Positions 48,969 through 57,285 of a DNA stretch of 64,000 nucleotides are shown here, piece after piece. The DNA comes from Verrucomicrobiota bacterium (GTDB lineage Bacteria; Verrucomicrobiota; Verrucomicrobiia; Opitutales; Seribacteraceae). The notes beneath the pieces were generated by a model. It saw only the letters and a program-made list of their open reading frames with translations. It searched no databases and had not been told where the DNA came from. Positions within the stretch are counted from its first letter, which is position 1, and each line of letters opens with the position of its first letter. The stretch is from NCBI GenBank assembly GCA_028343845.1, contig JAOLZO010000003.1:49894-113893 (forward strand). Reading direction: 5' to 3'. The position numbers and the translations under genes are program-made.

Positions 48969-48997
48969 CCTGCTTGAAGCAGGATTTATTTAAATTT
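48969..48997 (+). terminator. intrinsic terminator after the Gfo/Idh/MocA gene
   Basis: CCTGC (48969-48973) pairs with GCAGG (48979-48983), and the stem can grow to 7 bp; it is followed by ATTTATTTAAATTT (48984-48997). Confidence 0.6.
48985..48997. repeat. AT-rich motif TTTATTTAAAT, copy 1
   Basis: TTTATTTAAATTT, immediately after the stem of the 48969 terminator. One of five exact copies of this 11-base sequence in 40-55 kb (see findings). Confidence 0.5.
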
Positions 48998-49062
48998 AGG
49001 CGAAGAACGCTAAAGGTCAGACTCGGAGCGGCATTGCCCGCACCGCCTTGTTCGCGTTGAGT

Positions 49063-50247
49063 CTATTCTGGTACCATTAATGATTTGATTGGAATTACCG
49101 CAAGTTCAGCACTGTTCAGGTTACCCCGCCGACCACCATTGTTCGAATAGCCTACGTAAAGGTTGCCATCGTGCTCCATCGCGTATGGGTATGAGAGGCT
49201 CAGTCTATCGGCCGATTCGCCGGACTTGCCATCATGCCGCGAACGACGAATGACGAAGATCTTGCTAAATTGATTTTCATTCGGTCTCGAGAGCGCGATC
49301 GTCAATGGTGTCCGCTTGCCGCCGTTTCCCTTCGCGGTTGTGCAGACGAGGTAACGCTGTCCCGTGCTGAGGATTCCGGCGGCGGGCTTCGAGGTTGTCA
49401 TTGGCAGGTTACTTACTGTTGAAGGCGACCAAGTTCGACCAGAATCCTCACTCTTCGCGACGAGTGCCACTGCATCGGTTCCGTAACGGGCGATGTTGAA
49501 GATTGTCTTTCCATCCACGAATATCGCCGACTCGCCCCACATAGCCGTGACGCTCTTAGCGACAGGGATCTTCACGAGATCCCACTTCGTTAGGTCATTG
49601 CCATGACTGATCGCCACGGCAGCGGGGAAGATACCCCTGTTCGAGTAGATGCCCGCGGAAATGCCTGGCATGATCCAGTTCCCATTTGCCATTCTCACGG
49701 GCTGATTCATCGGCCAGAAGCCGTCTTTGACGACGACACCGTGCTTCACCCACCTGCCTGTCTTTTCATCGAGGCGATACGCCCGGGTGTGGATGCGTTT
49801 CATCTTTCCATAATAAGCGCCTTGGAACGCCCAAAGAGCGCCTTCGTGGACCTGAAACACCCCGTGGCTAACGGCAAGATCCTCTTCATCTCCAGCATCT
49901 ATCACTTTGAGCGTGCCCCATGTCCGGCCCCCGTCCTTACTGACCCGATATTGAGCCTCTTCACTAACCGTGTTCTCGACGCCCTTGTTGTGACCAAACG
50001 ATGCGTAGAGCTTTCCCCTGTGTTTTGCGAGACCGACTCCGTGGAGGAAGGTGTAGCCGTCAGACTTCTTGTCCCACTTTTTTATGACATGGAATTCGGC
50101 GTTGCTGATCTCAGGTAGTTTTTCAGCCTTCGCCAGCATTACCCCCGGCTTCCAAATTGGAAAAGGAGCGGGATCCACGGCCCGGGACGGCAGGACTGAC
50201 AAGGTGCTCAACAGCGTGATAACAAGGATACGTGTATTCTGAAGCAT
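49063..50247 (-). CDS. exported sialidase-like (BNR repeat) protein
   Basis: 394 residues with signal peptide ILVITLLSTLSVLPSRA. Six-bladed beta-propeller features: Asp-boxes YRVSKDGGRTWGTL and VAKSEDSGRTWSPS, plus a final YAMEHDGNLYVGYSNNG typical of sialidase-family exo-glycosidases. The usual catalytic arginine triad, Tyr and Glu cannot be confirmed by eye, so it may not be a sialidase in activity. Its codon choice looks less uniform and its protein has few of the Glu/Lys-rich stretches of the neighbours, hinting at transfer, but this is not measured. Confidence 0.72.
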   Translation of the reverse strand: MLQNTRILVITLLSTLSVLPSRAVDPAPFPIWKPGVMLAKAEKLPEISNAEFHVIKKWDKKSDGYTFLHGVGLAKHRGKLYASFGHNKGVENTVSEEAQYRVSKDGGRTWGTLKVIDAGDEEDLAVSHGVFQVHEGALWAFQGAYYGKMKRIHTRAYRLDEKTGRWVKHGVVVKDGFWPMNQPVRMANGNWIMPGISAGIYSNRGIFPAAVAISHGNDLTKWDLVKIPVAKSVTAMWGESAIFVDGKTIFNIARYGTDAVALVAKSEDSGRTWSPSTVSNLPMTTSKPAAGILSTGQRYLVCTTAKGNGGKRTPLTIALSRPNENQFSKIFVIRRSRHDGKSGESADRLSLSYPYAMEHDGNLYVGYSNNGGRRGNLNSAELAVIPIKSLMVPE

Positions 50248-50343
50248 GTGAATGTGATTATTCCTTTCTGCGGGAACACCAAGGATGAGGCACGGTCAAG
50301 TCATTGATCAGCCAGTGCCTGGCGTCGCAACTGGAACTTAAAT

Positions 50344-50354
50344 TTATTTAAATA
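50344..50354. repeat. AT-rich motif TTTATTTAAAT, copy 2
   Basis: TTTATTTAAAT overlapping the lpdA stop codon region on the opposite strand. Confidence 0.5.
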
Positions 50355-51745
50355 TGTATGGCTTCGCCGTGGGTGGCGGCGGCGGCCTCGGCCAAGGCTT
50401 CGCTCATGGTGGGGTGGGCGTGAATGGTCTGGTGAATCTCATCCACCGTTGCCTCCAACTTCATTCCCAACCCGTATTCGGCAATCAGTTCGGTGGCATC
50501 GGAACCGATGATGTGGGCACCTAGAATTTCCCCATACTTCTCCCCGACCAAGACCTTTACGAATCCTTCCGAGTGGTTGACGGCCACGGCCTTGCCGGAA
50601 GCGGCGAAGGGGAATTTCCCCACTTTGTACGCGATTCCCTCTTCCTTGGCTTTTTCCTCGGTCAAGCCGATGCTCGCAACCTGGGGCTGGCAATAAGTAC
50701 AGCCCGGAAACGCATCGAAAGGGATCGGGTCGGAATGACCAAACATGCCATTGACCGCTTGAATGGCCCGGTAGGTCGCGACATGGGCAAGCCAGGGAGG
50801 ACCAACGATGTCCCCTGCGGCAAAAATATTTTTCTCAGAAGTCTCGTACCGTTCGTCTACTTTTAAATACCCACGGTTGAGCTCGAGCTTGAGCTTTTCC
50901 GAAAGGGCGCCCTCGAGGTTTGGAACGACCCCGATTGCCAGCAGGAGGCTTTCCGCTTGGAGGGTTTCGGTCTCCTCGCCGTGGGCAAGCGTGAGGGAAA
51001 CCGAGTCTTCACCGACTTCAATGGCGTCCACCCGGGTATCCGTCCGGCAATCGATCCCTTGCTCGGAAAAGGATTTTGCGATGGCTGCCGAAACCTCGGC
51101 ATCTTCGACGGGCAGTACGCTCGGCAGCATCTCGATCAGGGTGACCTTGGTGCCAAAAGAATTGAGGAAATAAGCAAACTCGGCTCCGATGGCTCCGGCG
51201 CCCATGATGGCAATGCTTTTGGGTTGCTCTGTCATGGCGAGGGCTTCCCGGGAGGTCATCACCCGCTTGCCATCCACTTCGACCTCGTCGACCTTTCTCG
51301 GCTTGCAACCCGTTGCAATCATGATCTTTTCCGCCTTCAAATAAGTACCCTTGGACTCGCCTTCGGTAATCTCGACCATGCCGGCGGCATGAACCATCCC
51401 CTTGCCAACCACGTAGTCGACTTTGTTTTTCTTAAAGAGAAATTCGATCCCTCCGCCCATTTGATCGGATACCTTGCGCGAGCGACCCATGACTTTTTCA
51501 AAATCAAAGGTGACCTCTCCGCAATGGATGCCGAGCTCATCGGCATGCAGAGCAGCTTGGTATGTTTCTGCGCTCTTGAGCAAAGCCTTGGAAGGGATGC
51601 ATCCCCAATTCAGACAGGTTCCTCCCGCCCGTTCCATTTCGAGGCAAAGGGCTTTTTTGCCCAATTGACCGGCGCGAATGGCAGCGGCATAGCCAGCCGG
51701 TCCTCCTCCGAGGACAATTAAATCATAGGTAATGTCAGAATTCAT
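50348..51745 (-). CDS. lpdA: dihydrolipoyl dehydrogenase
   Basis: FAD enzyme that reoxidises lipoamide in 2-oxoacid dehydrogenase complexes and the glycine cleavage system. 465 residues from ATG 51745 (MNSDITYDLIVLGGGPAGYA). Redox-active disulfide C44/C49 in AGGTCLNWGCIPSKALL; central NAD-binding GAGAIGAEFAYFLNSFGTKV; C-terminal dimer-interface histidine in TIHAHPTMSEALAEAA. The 19-residue extension from an upstream start is not needed. No E1/E2 genes of a dehydrogenase complex are nearby. Confidence 0.94.
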   Translation of the reverse strand: MNSDITYDLIVLGGGPAGYAAAIRAGQLGKKALCLEMERAGGTCLNWGCIPSKALLKSAETYQAALHADELGIHCGEVTFDFEKVMGRSRKVSDQMGGGIEFLFKKNKVDYVVGKGMVHAAGMVEITEGESKGTYLKAEKIMIATGCKPRKVDEVEVDGKRVMTSREALAMTEQPKSIAIMGAGAIGAEFAYFLNSFGTKVTLIEMLPSVLPVEDAEVSAAIAKSFSEQGIDCRTDTRVDAIEVGEDSVSLTLAHGEETETLQAESLLLAIGVVPNLEGALSEKLKLELNRGYLKVDERYETSEKNIFAAGDIVGPPWLAHVATYRAIQAVNGMFGHSDPIPFDAFPGCTYCQPQVASIGLTEEKAKEEGIAYKVGKFPFAASGKAVAVNHSEGFVKVLVGEKYGEILGAHIIGSDATELIAEYGLGMKLEATVDEIHQTIHAHPTMSEALAEAAAATHGEAIHI

Positions 51746-51872
51746 GTAAAATCTAAGGGATATTCCCTTCTTTTTATCGATCTTTGGACGTTTCGTCAAC
51801 GAAACGAAAAAATGTTAATCGGTTGGGCTTGAATTTTTTCCACAGACTTCTAACGTAATATCTTTTTTTACC

Positions 51873-52865
51873 ATGATTGAAGCACTAGATACCAAGAACG
51901 ATTACAGAGAAAAGATTTCAAGACACGTCAACTATTGCCTGACTTCCACGAATCTGACCACGGACGAGTATTACAAAGGCAAGGTAAGGGACCGCTATGA
52001 CTTGGGCGAGAAATTGGCCCTGATCACCACGGACAGGCAATCAGCCTTTGACCGGGTGCTCGCAAGCATACCTTTCAAGGGGCAGGTTCTCAACGAAACG
52101 GGGGCGTGGTGGTTTGAACAAACCAAGGACATCATCCCCAACCACGTCATCGAGTTACCGGACCCCAACGTCACGATTGCCAAGAAATGCCAGCCTTTCC
52201 CCATCGAATTCGTCGTGCGCGGGTACGTGACGGGAAGCTCGAGCACTTCGCTTTGGACGATTTACAACCGGGGAGACCGGGAATATTGCGGGATTGAATT
52301 CCCCGACGGGCTGACCAAGAACCAAGCCTTGGAGGAAGCGGTTCTCACTCCGACCACGAAAGAGGAAGACCATGACCGCCCGATTTCCCCCAAAGATATC
52401 GTTGCCGAGGAGTGGATGACGCAGGAACACTGGGATTATGCTGCCCAAAAATCACTCGAGCTCTTTGCAAGAGGGCAGGAGATTGCCGCCCAACATGGCT
52501 TGATTCTCGTCGATACGAAATATGAAATGGGAATTGATGAAGATGGGGTCATCACGCTTATCGATGAGATCCACACACCGGATTCCAGCCGATACTGGAT
52601 TGCGGATAGTTACCAGTCACGAATGGATCAAGGGCTTGAACCAGAAAACATAGACAAGGAATTTCTACGACTCTGGTTCAAGGAACATTGCGATCCTTAT
52701 AACGACGAAAACCTTCCGGCCGCTCCTGACGAATTGGTCGTCGAGCTATCGGCAAGATATATTTATTTATATGAAAAAATAACTGGAGAAGCTTTCCAGT
52801 TTCCCGAAATCGAATCATCCATCGATGATCGAATCACAGAAAACCTCAAACCATACTTAGGATAA
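51873..52865 (+). CDS. purC: phosphoribosylaminoimidazole-succinocarboxamide synthase
   Basis: Ligates aspartate to CAIR in purine synthesis. 330 residues, the longer ADE1-like form. KVRDRYDLGEKLALITTDRQ, SAFDRVLASIPFKGQVLN, VVRGYVTGSSSTSLW, DTKYEMGIDEDGVITLIDEI and HTPDSSRYW are family signatures. ATG start. Directly followed (3 bp) by purE. Confidence 0.95.
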   Translation: MIEALDTKNDYREKISRHVNYCLTSTNLTTDEYYKGKVRDRYDLGEKLALITTDRQSAFDRVLASIPFKGQVLNETGAWWFEQTKDIIPNHVIELPDPNVTIAKKCQPFPIEFVVRGYVTGSSSTSLWTIYNRGDREYCGIEFPDGLTKNQALEEAVLTPTTKEEDHDRPISPKDIVAEEWMTQEHWDYAAQKSLELFARGQEIAAQHGLILVDTKYEMGIDEDGVITLIDEIHTPDSSRYWIADSYQSRMDQGLEPENIDKEFLRLWFKEHCDPYNDENLPAAPDELVVELSARYIYLYEKITGEAFQFPEIESSIDDRITENLKPYLG

Positions 52866-52868
52866 GAT

Positions 52869-53255
52869 ATGAAAGTAGTTATCATCATGGGCTCGACCGC
52901 AGATGAGCCCCACGCCAAGAAGATTACAGACAACCTGGACGCCATGTCCATCAAGTGGGAGCAACACGCGGCTTCAGCGCACAAGCAACCTCTGGAGGTA
53001 CTGAAAATCCTGGAAGATAATGCAAACGAAGAATCGCTCGTATACGTAACGATCGCAGGCAGATCCAACGCGCTTTCCGGTTTCGTCGGAGCCAACTCCG
53101 GCTTCCCGACCATCGCGTGCCCGCCCTTTGTCGACAAGACCGATATGCTGGTCAACATTCACTCGACCCTCCAGATGCCAAGCAAGACTCCGGTATTGAC
53201 GGTATTGGATCCGGGTAACTGCGCAACTGCGATCCAAAGGATCTTTAAAGTTTAA
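52869..53255 (+). CDS. purE: AIR carboxylase, class II PurE
   Basis: 128 residues. GSTADEPHAKKITDNLDAMS, ASAHKQPLEVLKIL, VYVTIAGRSNALSGFVGANS and FPTIACPP resemble the class II PurE of Treponema and the PurE half of animal PAICS (SAHK...AGRSN...), not class I PurE (SAHRTP...AGGAAHLPG). Class II enzymes carboxylate AIR directly with CO2 and need no PurK. Shorter than the usual 160 residues, as this class is. The purC-purE adjacency mirrors the PAICS fusion order. Confidence 0.88.
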   Translation: MKVVIIMGSTADEPHAKKITDNLDAMSIKWEQHAASAHKQPLEVLKILEDNANEESLVYVTIAGRSNALSGFVGANSGFPTIACPPFVDKTDMLVNIHSTLQMPSKTPVLTVLDPGNCATAIQRIFKV

Positions 53256-53261
53256 TTATAT

Positions 53262-53870
53262 TTATTTAATTTTAGAGATCGCAGCCATTACGGATTGCGA
53301 AATCTTGTCGTATCTCTCGCCCCCCTTACCCCCGGGGTCAAGGTCACCAAGTTCGAGCAAGTCCCCGTATCGCACGCGCAGTTTGCGTCCGATTCTAGGC
53401 AGGGATTTGCCTTTGCCCATGATCTCGTAGGAACCGAAAATCCGGGCAGGCAAAACCGGGACTTGGGATTTCGCCACTAGCATGCCCACTCCCTTTTTAC
53501 CTTCACCGAGTTGCCCGTCTTCGCTCCGGGTACCTTCAGGGAAAACCAACAAGGGATGGCCATCGGACAAAACCTTGAGAACACGTCGCAAAGTTGCCAA
53601 GTCTAGCTGAGAACGGTTTACCGGTATGGAATTCAATGCCTTGATGAGCATGCCCAAGGGTCCTTTGAAAAGACTGTCCCGCGCGAAATAATGCAAATTG
53701 CGTGGCATACGACAGCCAAGCGCAGGTGGATCAATAAAACTTAAGTGATTGGATGCCAACAAGAAAGGTCCGTCCATAGGCACGTTCTCCAGACCCTCGA
53801 CGAGAAATCCGTGAAAAACGCGGTAATAGGCATAGGAAAGAAATTGCGCTGAACGGTAAAAGGGAGTCAT
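53262..53870 (-). CDS. plsC: 1-acyl-sn-glycerol-3-phosphate acyltransferase
   Basis: 202 residues. Acyltransferase blocks: N41-H-LSFI-D47 (HX4D catalytic), the motif LNSIPVNRSQ and FPEGTRSEDG. It makes phosphatidic acid from lysophosphatidate at the inner membrane; an N-terminal hydrophobic segment is short. Its ATG overlaps the cmk stop region by 4 bp (ATGA). The stop lies in an AT-rich 3' end shared with purE's convergent 3' end. Confidence 0.9.
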   Translation of the reverse strand: MTPFYRSAQFLSYAYYRVFHGFLVEGLENVPMDGPFLLASNHLSFIDPPALGCRMPRNLHYFARDSLFKGPLGMLIKALNSIPVNRSQLDLATLRRVLKVLSDGHPLLVFPEGTRSEDGQLGEGKKGVGMLVAKSQVPVLPARIFGSYEIMGKGKSLPRIGRKLRVRYGDLLELGDLDPGGKGGERYDKISQSVMAAISKIK

Positions 53871-54526
53871 GGCAGTTTTTCGATGACTTCCAGGATTGAT
53901 TGGGTGACTTCATCGATTCCGCTTTGTCCGGTATCGATACGAATACAACCATTTGCAGCAACCAAAGGGGCAATTTTGCGGGATGCGTCTTTTTCGTCCC
54001 GGTTGGATATTTGATCCGTTTCACCATCCTTGCTTCTTCGATCGACCCGGATTGTCGGATCCGCTTCTAGAAAAATCTTCAGGTCAGCATCAGGAAGGAT
54101 GACCGTTCCAATGTCCCTTCCTTCCATTACCAAACCATTGAAGTTGTTTTCCCGGGCAACTTGAACCTGAGAACGTTGGTACTCGAAGAGTAATCCCCGA
54201 ACGGATGCTTGGGATGAATAATCAGAAACCGAATCATTGATTTCAGGGCTTCGGAGGATGGATTGCTCGAATCGGATATCATTGATCAGAAGGCATGAAC
54301 GGCTATCAATCACCTCCGTACCCAGAGGCAGAGTGTTTTTATTTAAATATTCTTCAACATCCCCGGGGAGAAGGTTCAAATCGAGAAGCGCTCGGGTAAT
54401 GGCCCGGTAGTGAGAACCCGTATCCACATGCATTAAATTCAATGCCTTGGATAAAGAATGAGCAGTGGTGGACTTGCCTGTACCGGCGCCACCATCAACT
54501 GCGAGAACCAAAAACCGGGAGCTCAT
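53867..54526 (-). CDS. cmk: cytidylate kinase
   Basis: Phosphorylates CMP and dCMP. 219 residues with P-loop D11-GGAGTGK-ST, VDTGSHYRAITRALLD, VMEGRDIGTVILPDADLKIF and the downstream TDQISNRDEKDASRKIAPL segment. The 54338-54348 AT-rich motif falls within the codons for EYLNKNT. It overlaps plsC and aroA by 4 bp each, so tyrA-aroA-cmk-plsC is one tightly coupled unit. Confidence 0.93.
   Translation of the reverse strand: MSSRFLVLAVDGGAGTGKSTTAHSLSKALNLMHVDTGSHYRAITRALLDLNLLPGDVEEYLNKNTLPLGTEVIDSRSCLLINDIRFEQSILRSPEINDSVSDYSSQASVRGLLFEYQRSQVQVARENNFNGLVMEGRDIGTVILPDADLKIFLEADPTIRVDRRSKDGETDQISNRDEKDASRKIAPLVAANGCIRIDTGQSGIDEVTQSILEVIEKLP
54338..54348. repeat. AT-rich motif TTTATTTAAAT, copy 3 (inside cmk)
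   Basis: Exact copy within the cmk coding frame (codons for EYLNKN). Confidence 0.5.
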
Positions 54527-55866
54527 TTATGACTAATCCTTCGAACGGATTCAAGTTCCTCGAAAAAGGACGGGAAGGTCTTGGCGCAGCAATTCGGATC
54601 TTTGATCTTCAACCAAGACGCACCGTTTCCAAGGAGGTCATAACATCCGAGGATACCAAAACTCATGGCAAAACGATGGTCCTTGTAGGTATCAATCTGC
54701 ACCCCATCGCCAGCCATCATTTGTAATTTATTTAAATTTGGATAAATACTTAATTGATCTTCGGATTCCTCCACTTCTTGCCCAAGTTTTCGCAGTTCGG
54801 AGGCCATGGCAGACACCCGGTCCGTTTCCTGTTTTCGGGTGTGGGCGATTCCGTTGATCGTCAATGTGCTCGATAAAAGCGGGCTTATTGCGGCCAAACT
54901 AAGGAAAGTATCGGATATGTCGTTGAAATCAAACGTTCCTCCTTTCGGTTGCCCGCTCATTGCAGATTCTATTCCTTCATCCGTAGTTTTTATTTCCACG
55001 CCTATTTCCCTCAGCACCCCGGCGTATGCCGAATCACCCTGGAGCATCTCCTCATGAATGCCTTCCAAGGCGCAACGCCCTCCCGTAACGATGGGCAGGG
55101 TAAGAAAATAGCTCGCAGCCGTGGCATCGGGTTCGACCGTAAATTCAAAGTCATCGTCCCGGTATCCGTCCGACTCGATCTCGATCCTGCTCGAAGCAAA
55201 GGAGGAGGAGAAGTCATCCGTTGAGAACGTCCTCATCATGGACAGGGTCATGTCAACAAAGGGCGCAGATACCGTTCCCCCACCGAATGAGAGGGAATAT
55301 TTGGGACTGATGAGGGGGGAAATCATCAGTATGGCCGACAGGACCTGACTACTTTTGGTTGCATCAATCTTCTGATGGTTGTCACCCAATCCGTTAGGAT
55401 GCAATTGGAACGGGAAACATCCGGATTCGTTCTGAAAAACGCACTCTGCACCGTTTTGTTTGAGAAAAGTGAGTAGTTCGCCCATAGGTCTCTCCCGCAT
55501 GGCGGGGGATCCGTCCAGTTCGTAAGAGGCATCCTTTTGGGCGGCCAGAAGGGCGGTCAGAAACCGGGCAACGGTCCCAGCGTTGCCCACAAAGATCTTG
55601 CCGCTTTTGGAGGGCAGATCCCCTCCGCAACCTTCGATCACGACGGTCGTTGCTTCATCCGCCGTTTCCACGGCTACGCCAAGCTGGCCAAAGGCTTCAA
55701 CCATCAAGTCGACGTCTTCACTACGGAGCATTCCCCTAAGCGTTACTTTCCCTTTGCATAACGATGCCAGAATCAAAGCGCGGTTGGAAATGCTTTTCGA
55801 TCCGGGCACCCGAACGGATGCGTCGCATTTGCGAACAAACGGCGCAATGTCCAGTGAAGGAATCAT
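54523..55866 (-). CDS. aroA: 3-phosphoshikimate 1-carboxyvinyltransferase (EPSP synthase)
   Basis: 447 residues. Shikimate pathway enzyme joining shikimate-3-phosphate and PEP. VRVPGSKSISNRALILASLC, GNAGTVARFLTALLA, ERPMGELL, TKSSQVLSAILMI and YKDHRFAMSFGIL are all family signatures. 4 bp overlap with tyrA upstream and cmk downstream. Confidence 0.95.
   Translation of the reverse strand: MIPSLDIAPFVRKCDASVRVPGSKSISNRALILASLCKGKVTLRGMLRSEDVDLMVEAFGQLGVAVETADEATTVVIEGCGGDLPSKSGKIFVGNAGTVARFLTALLAAQKDASYELDGSPAMRERPMGELLTFLKQNGAECVFQNESGCFPFQLHPNGLGDNHQKIDATKSSQVLSAILMISPLISPKYSLSFGGGTVSAPFVDMTLSMMRTFSTDDFSSSFASSRIEIESDGYRDDDFEFTVEPDATAASYFLTLPIVTGGRCALEGIHEEMLQGDSAYAGVLREIGVEIKTTDEGIESAMSGQPKGGTFDFNDISDTFLSLAAISPLLSSTLTINGIAHTRKQETDRVSAMASELRKLGQEVEESEDQLSIYPNLNKLQMMAGDGVQIDTYKDHRFAMSFGILGCYDLLGNGASWLKIKDPNCCAKTFPSFFEELESVRRISHK
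54727..54737. repeat. AT-rich motif TTTATTTAAAT, copy 4 (inside aroA)
   Basis: Exact copy within the aroA coding frame (codons for NLNK). Confidence 0.5.
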
Positions 55867-56723
55867 TGGTCCGTATTTTCCAGGCTTTTGCGGAACCGGG
55901 ATCCGGTCTCGAGAAATTCCCTCAATTCGTCGGCTCTGCCGTTTTCCAACCGTTCTCTCGCCAATTTCAAGGAATTTTCAAGCTCGCTGAGCGAATCAAG
56001 CAAATGAGATTTGTTCATTGCCATGATTTGCTCCCAAAGCCCCGGATCCCCTTCGGCAATTCTCGTCGTGTCCAACAACCCACGCCCGGCCAACTTTTTC
56101 CATTCCCCGGGGATTGCGTTGAGGCAATGGGCCAGGCTCGAGGAAACCAGATGAGGCAAATGACTCAAATGGGCTACGCTACGGTCGTGCTCCGGCGGAC
56201 TCATTGAATAAACCTTCATCCCGAGGGCTTCCCAAAATGCCCGCACGGTCTGCGTAGCGTTATCGGGCGTATCTTCCTGTGGCGTTATGATGCAGGCCTT
56301 TCCCTCAAAGAGGTCTGCCTTCGCATGATCCATCCCGGACTTTTCCGAGCCCGCCATGGGGTGTGATCCGACAAAGGCCCCGAGAGCGCCCCGGGCGCTT
56401 TCCACCGCCGATGCGCATATCGGCCCTTTCACGCTTCCGACGTCCGTCACAATCATTCCTTCGCTCGTATGCGACATGATTTCCGAGACTAATGAGGGTA
56501 TGCTCGCGACCGAAGTACAGACAACGACCACCGAACTGCCCGTGACCGCTTTTGCCAAATCTTCTTCCGCCCGGTCGCACCATTGCATCCCCATGCATTG
56601 CTCGATCCTCTCCGGGTTTCTTGCCCAAATGACGATCCGCTCGGATAGGTTGCCGGCGCGAAGCGCCATTGCCAAGGAAGCTCCCAATAGCCCCGGGCCT
56701 ACAATGGTTACTTGTGGAAACAT
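55863..56723 (-). CDS. tyrA: prephenate dehydrogenase
   Basis: 286 residues. NAD-dependent oxidative decarboxylation of prephenate (or arogenate) in tyrosine synthesis. N-terminal Rossmann VTIVGPGLLGASLAMALRAG; VTDVGSVKGPI; FVGSHPMAGSEKSGMDHAKADLFEG; DRSVAHLSHLPHLVSS. No C-terminal chorismate mutase or ACT domain. First gene of the aromatic/CMP/lipid operon. Confidence 0.92.
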   Translation of the reverse strand: MFPQVTIVGPGLLGASLAMALRAGNLSERIVIWARNPERIEQCMGMQWCDRAEEDLAKAVTGSSVVVVCTSVASIPSLVSEIMSHTSEGMIVTDVGSVKGPICASAVESARGALGAFVGSHPMAGSEKSGMDHAKADLFEGKACIITPQEDTPDNATQTVRAFWEALGMKVYSMSPPEHDRSVAHLSHLPHLVSSSLAHCLNAIPGEWKKLAGRGLLDTTRIAEGDPGLWEQIMAMNKSHLLDSLSELENSLKLARERLENGRADELREFLETGSRFRKSLENTDQ

Positions 56724-56794
56724 CGTGATTGAAAGATAAACTCCTTAAATTTCTTTGATTTTGATTTCAGGTTGCGTTAGAAACATCTTCATTG

Positions 56795-56968
56795 ATGGAA
56801 AAGGATTTCAAAGAGCAAGACCCAAACGACGACGATTGGGGTAATCCGCCTTCGCCTCTAACCCCCGAAAATCAAAAAAAGGCTTTCAAGGCGCAAATGA
56901 TTATCGGGTTGATCGCGCTCGCAGGCATTCTTTTGCCAGGGCTTATGTTTTGGTTTCTGAAATCTTGA
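56795..56968 (+). CDS. 57-residue single-span membrane protein
   Basis: A small frame, ATG 56795 to TGA 56968. The N-terminal 30 residues are acidic and proline-rich (MEKDFKEQDPNDDDWGNPPS) and one hydrophobic helix follows (MIIGLIALAGILLPGLMFWF) with a final KS. It sits in the gap between tyrA and the prepilin-like gene. No Shine-Dalgarno is seen. The acidic cytosolic head and clean helix argue for a real gene, but the function is unknown. Confidence 0.5.
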   Translation: MEKDFKEQDPNDDDWGNPPSPLTPENQKKAFKAQMIIGLIALAGILLPGLMFWFLKS

Positions 56969-57028
56969 ACATCCTATTTCTCTGATTGAACTCACCTAAA
57001 TTAACTTATTTAAAGTAACCATCGCAAA

Positions 57029-57259
57029 TTGAAAAACAGCAGATCCAAAGGCTTCGGAAAAGTAGAGGGCATAATCGCGCTCATGATCATCGGGTTGCTC
57101 ATATTCCTAGCCATCCCCATTTACAATTCGCTGACCACGGTTGAACCGGTCGATGAAAACACCACGGGGACACAACTCGCGCCAACCTCCTCGCAATGGA
57201 ATCCCGGTTACGAATCCAATGATTCGGATACTCCGGTCTACGTTCTTCCACGCAACTAG
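57029..57259 (+). CDS. minimal prepilin-like membrane protein
   Basis: 76 residues from TTG 57029. The N-terminus fits the type IV prepilin signature: basic leader MKNSRSK-G8, then F9 (+1) and E13 (+5) followed by a hydrophobic helix IIALMIIGLLIFLAIPIYN. This is close to the GFTLIELLIVVAIIGILAAIA consensus in form. The rest (TTVEPVDENTTGTQLAPTSS...) is only about 40 residues and Ser/Thr/Asn-rich, far smaller than ordinary pilins. No other pilus gene is adjacent. It could be a minor pseudopilin, or a short membrane protein that merely resembles one. Confidence 0.5.
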   Translation: MKNSRSKGFGKVEGIIALMIIGLLIFLAIPIYNSLTTVEPVDENTTGTQLAPTSSQWNPGYESNDSDTPVYVLPRN

Positions 57260-57285
57260 GGTTTTCAACAAAGAAGCTTTTCCCC

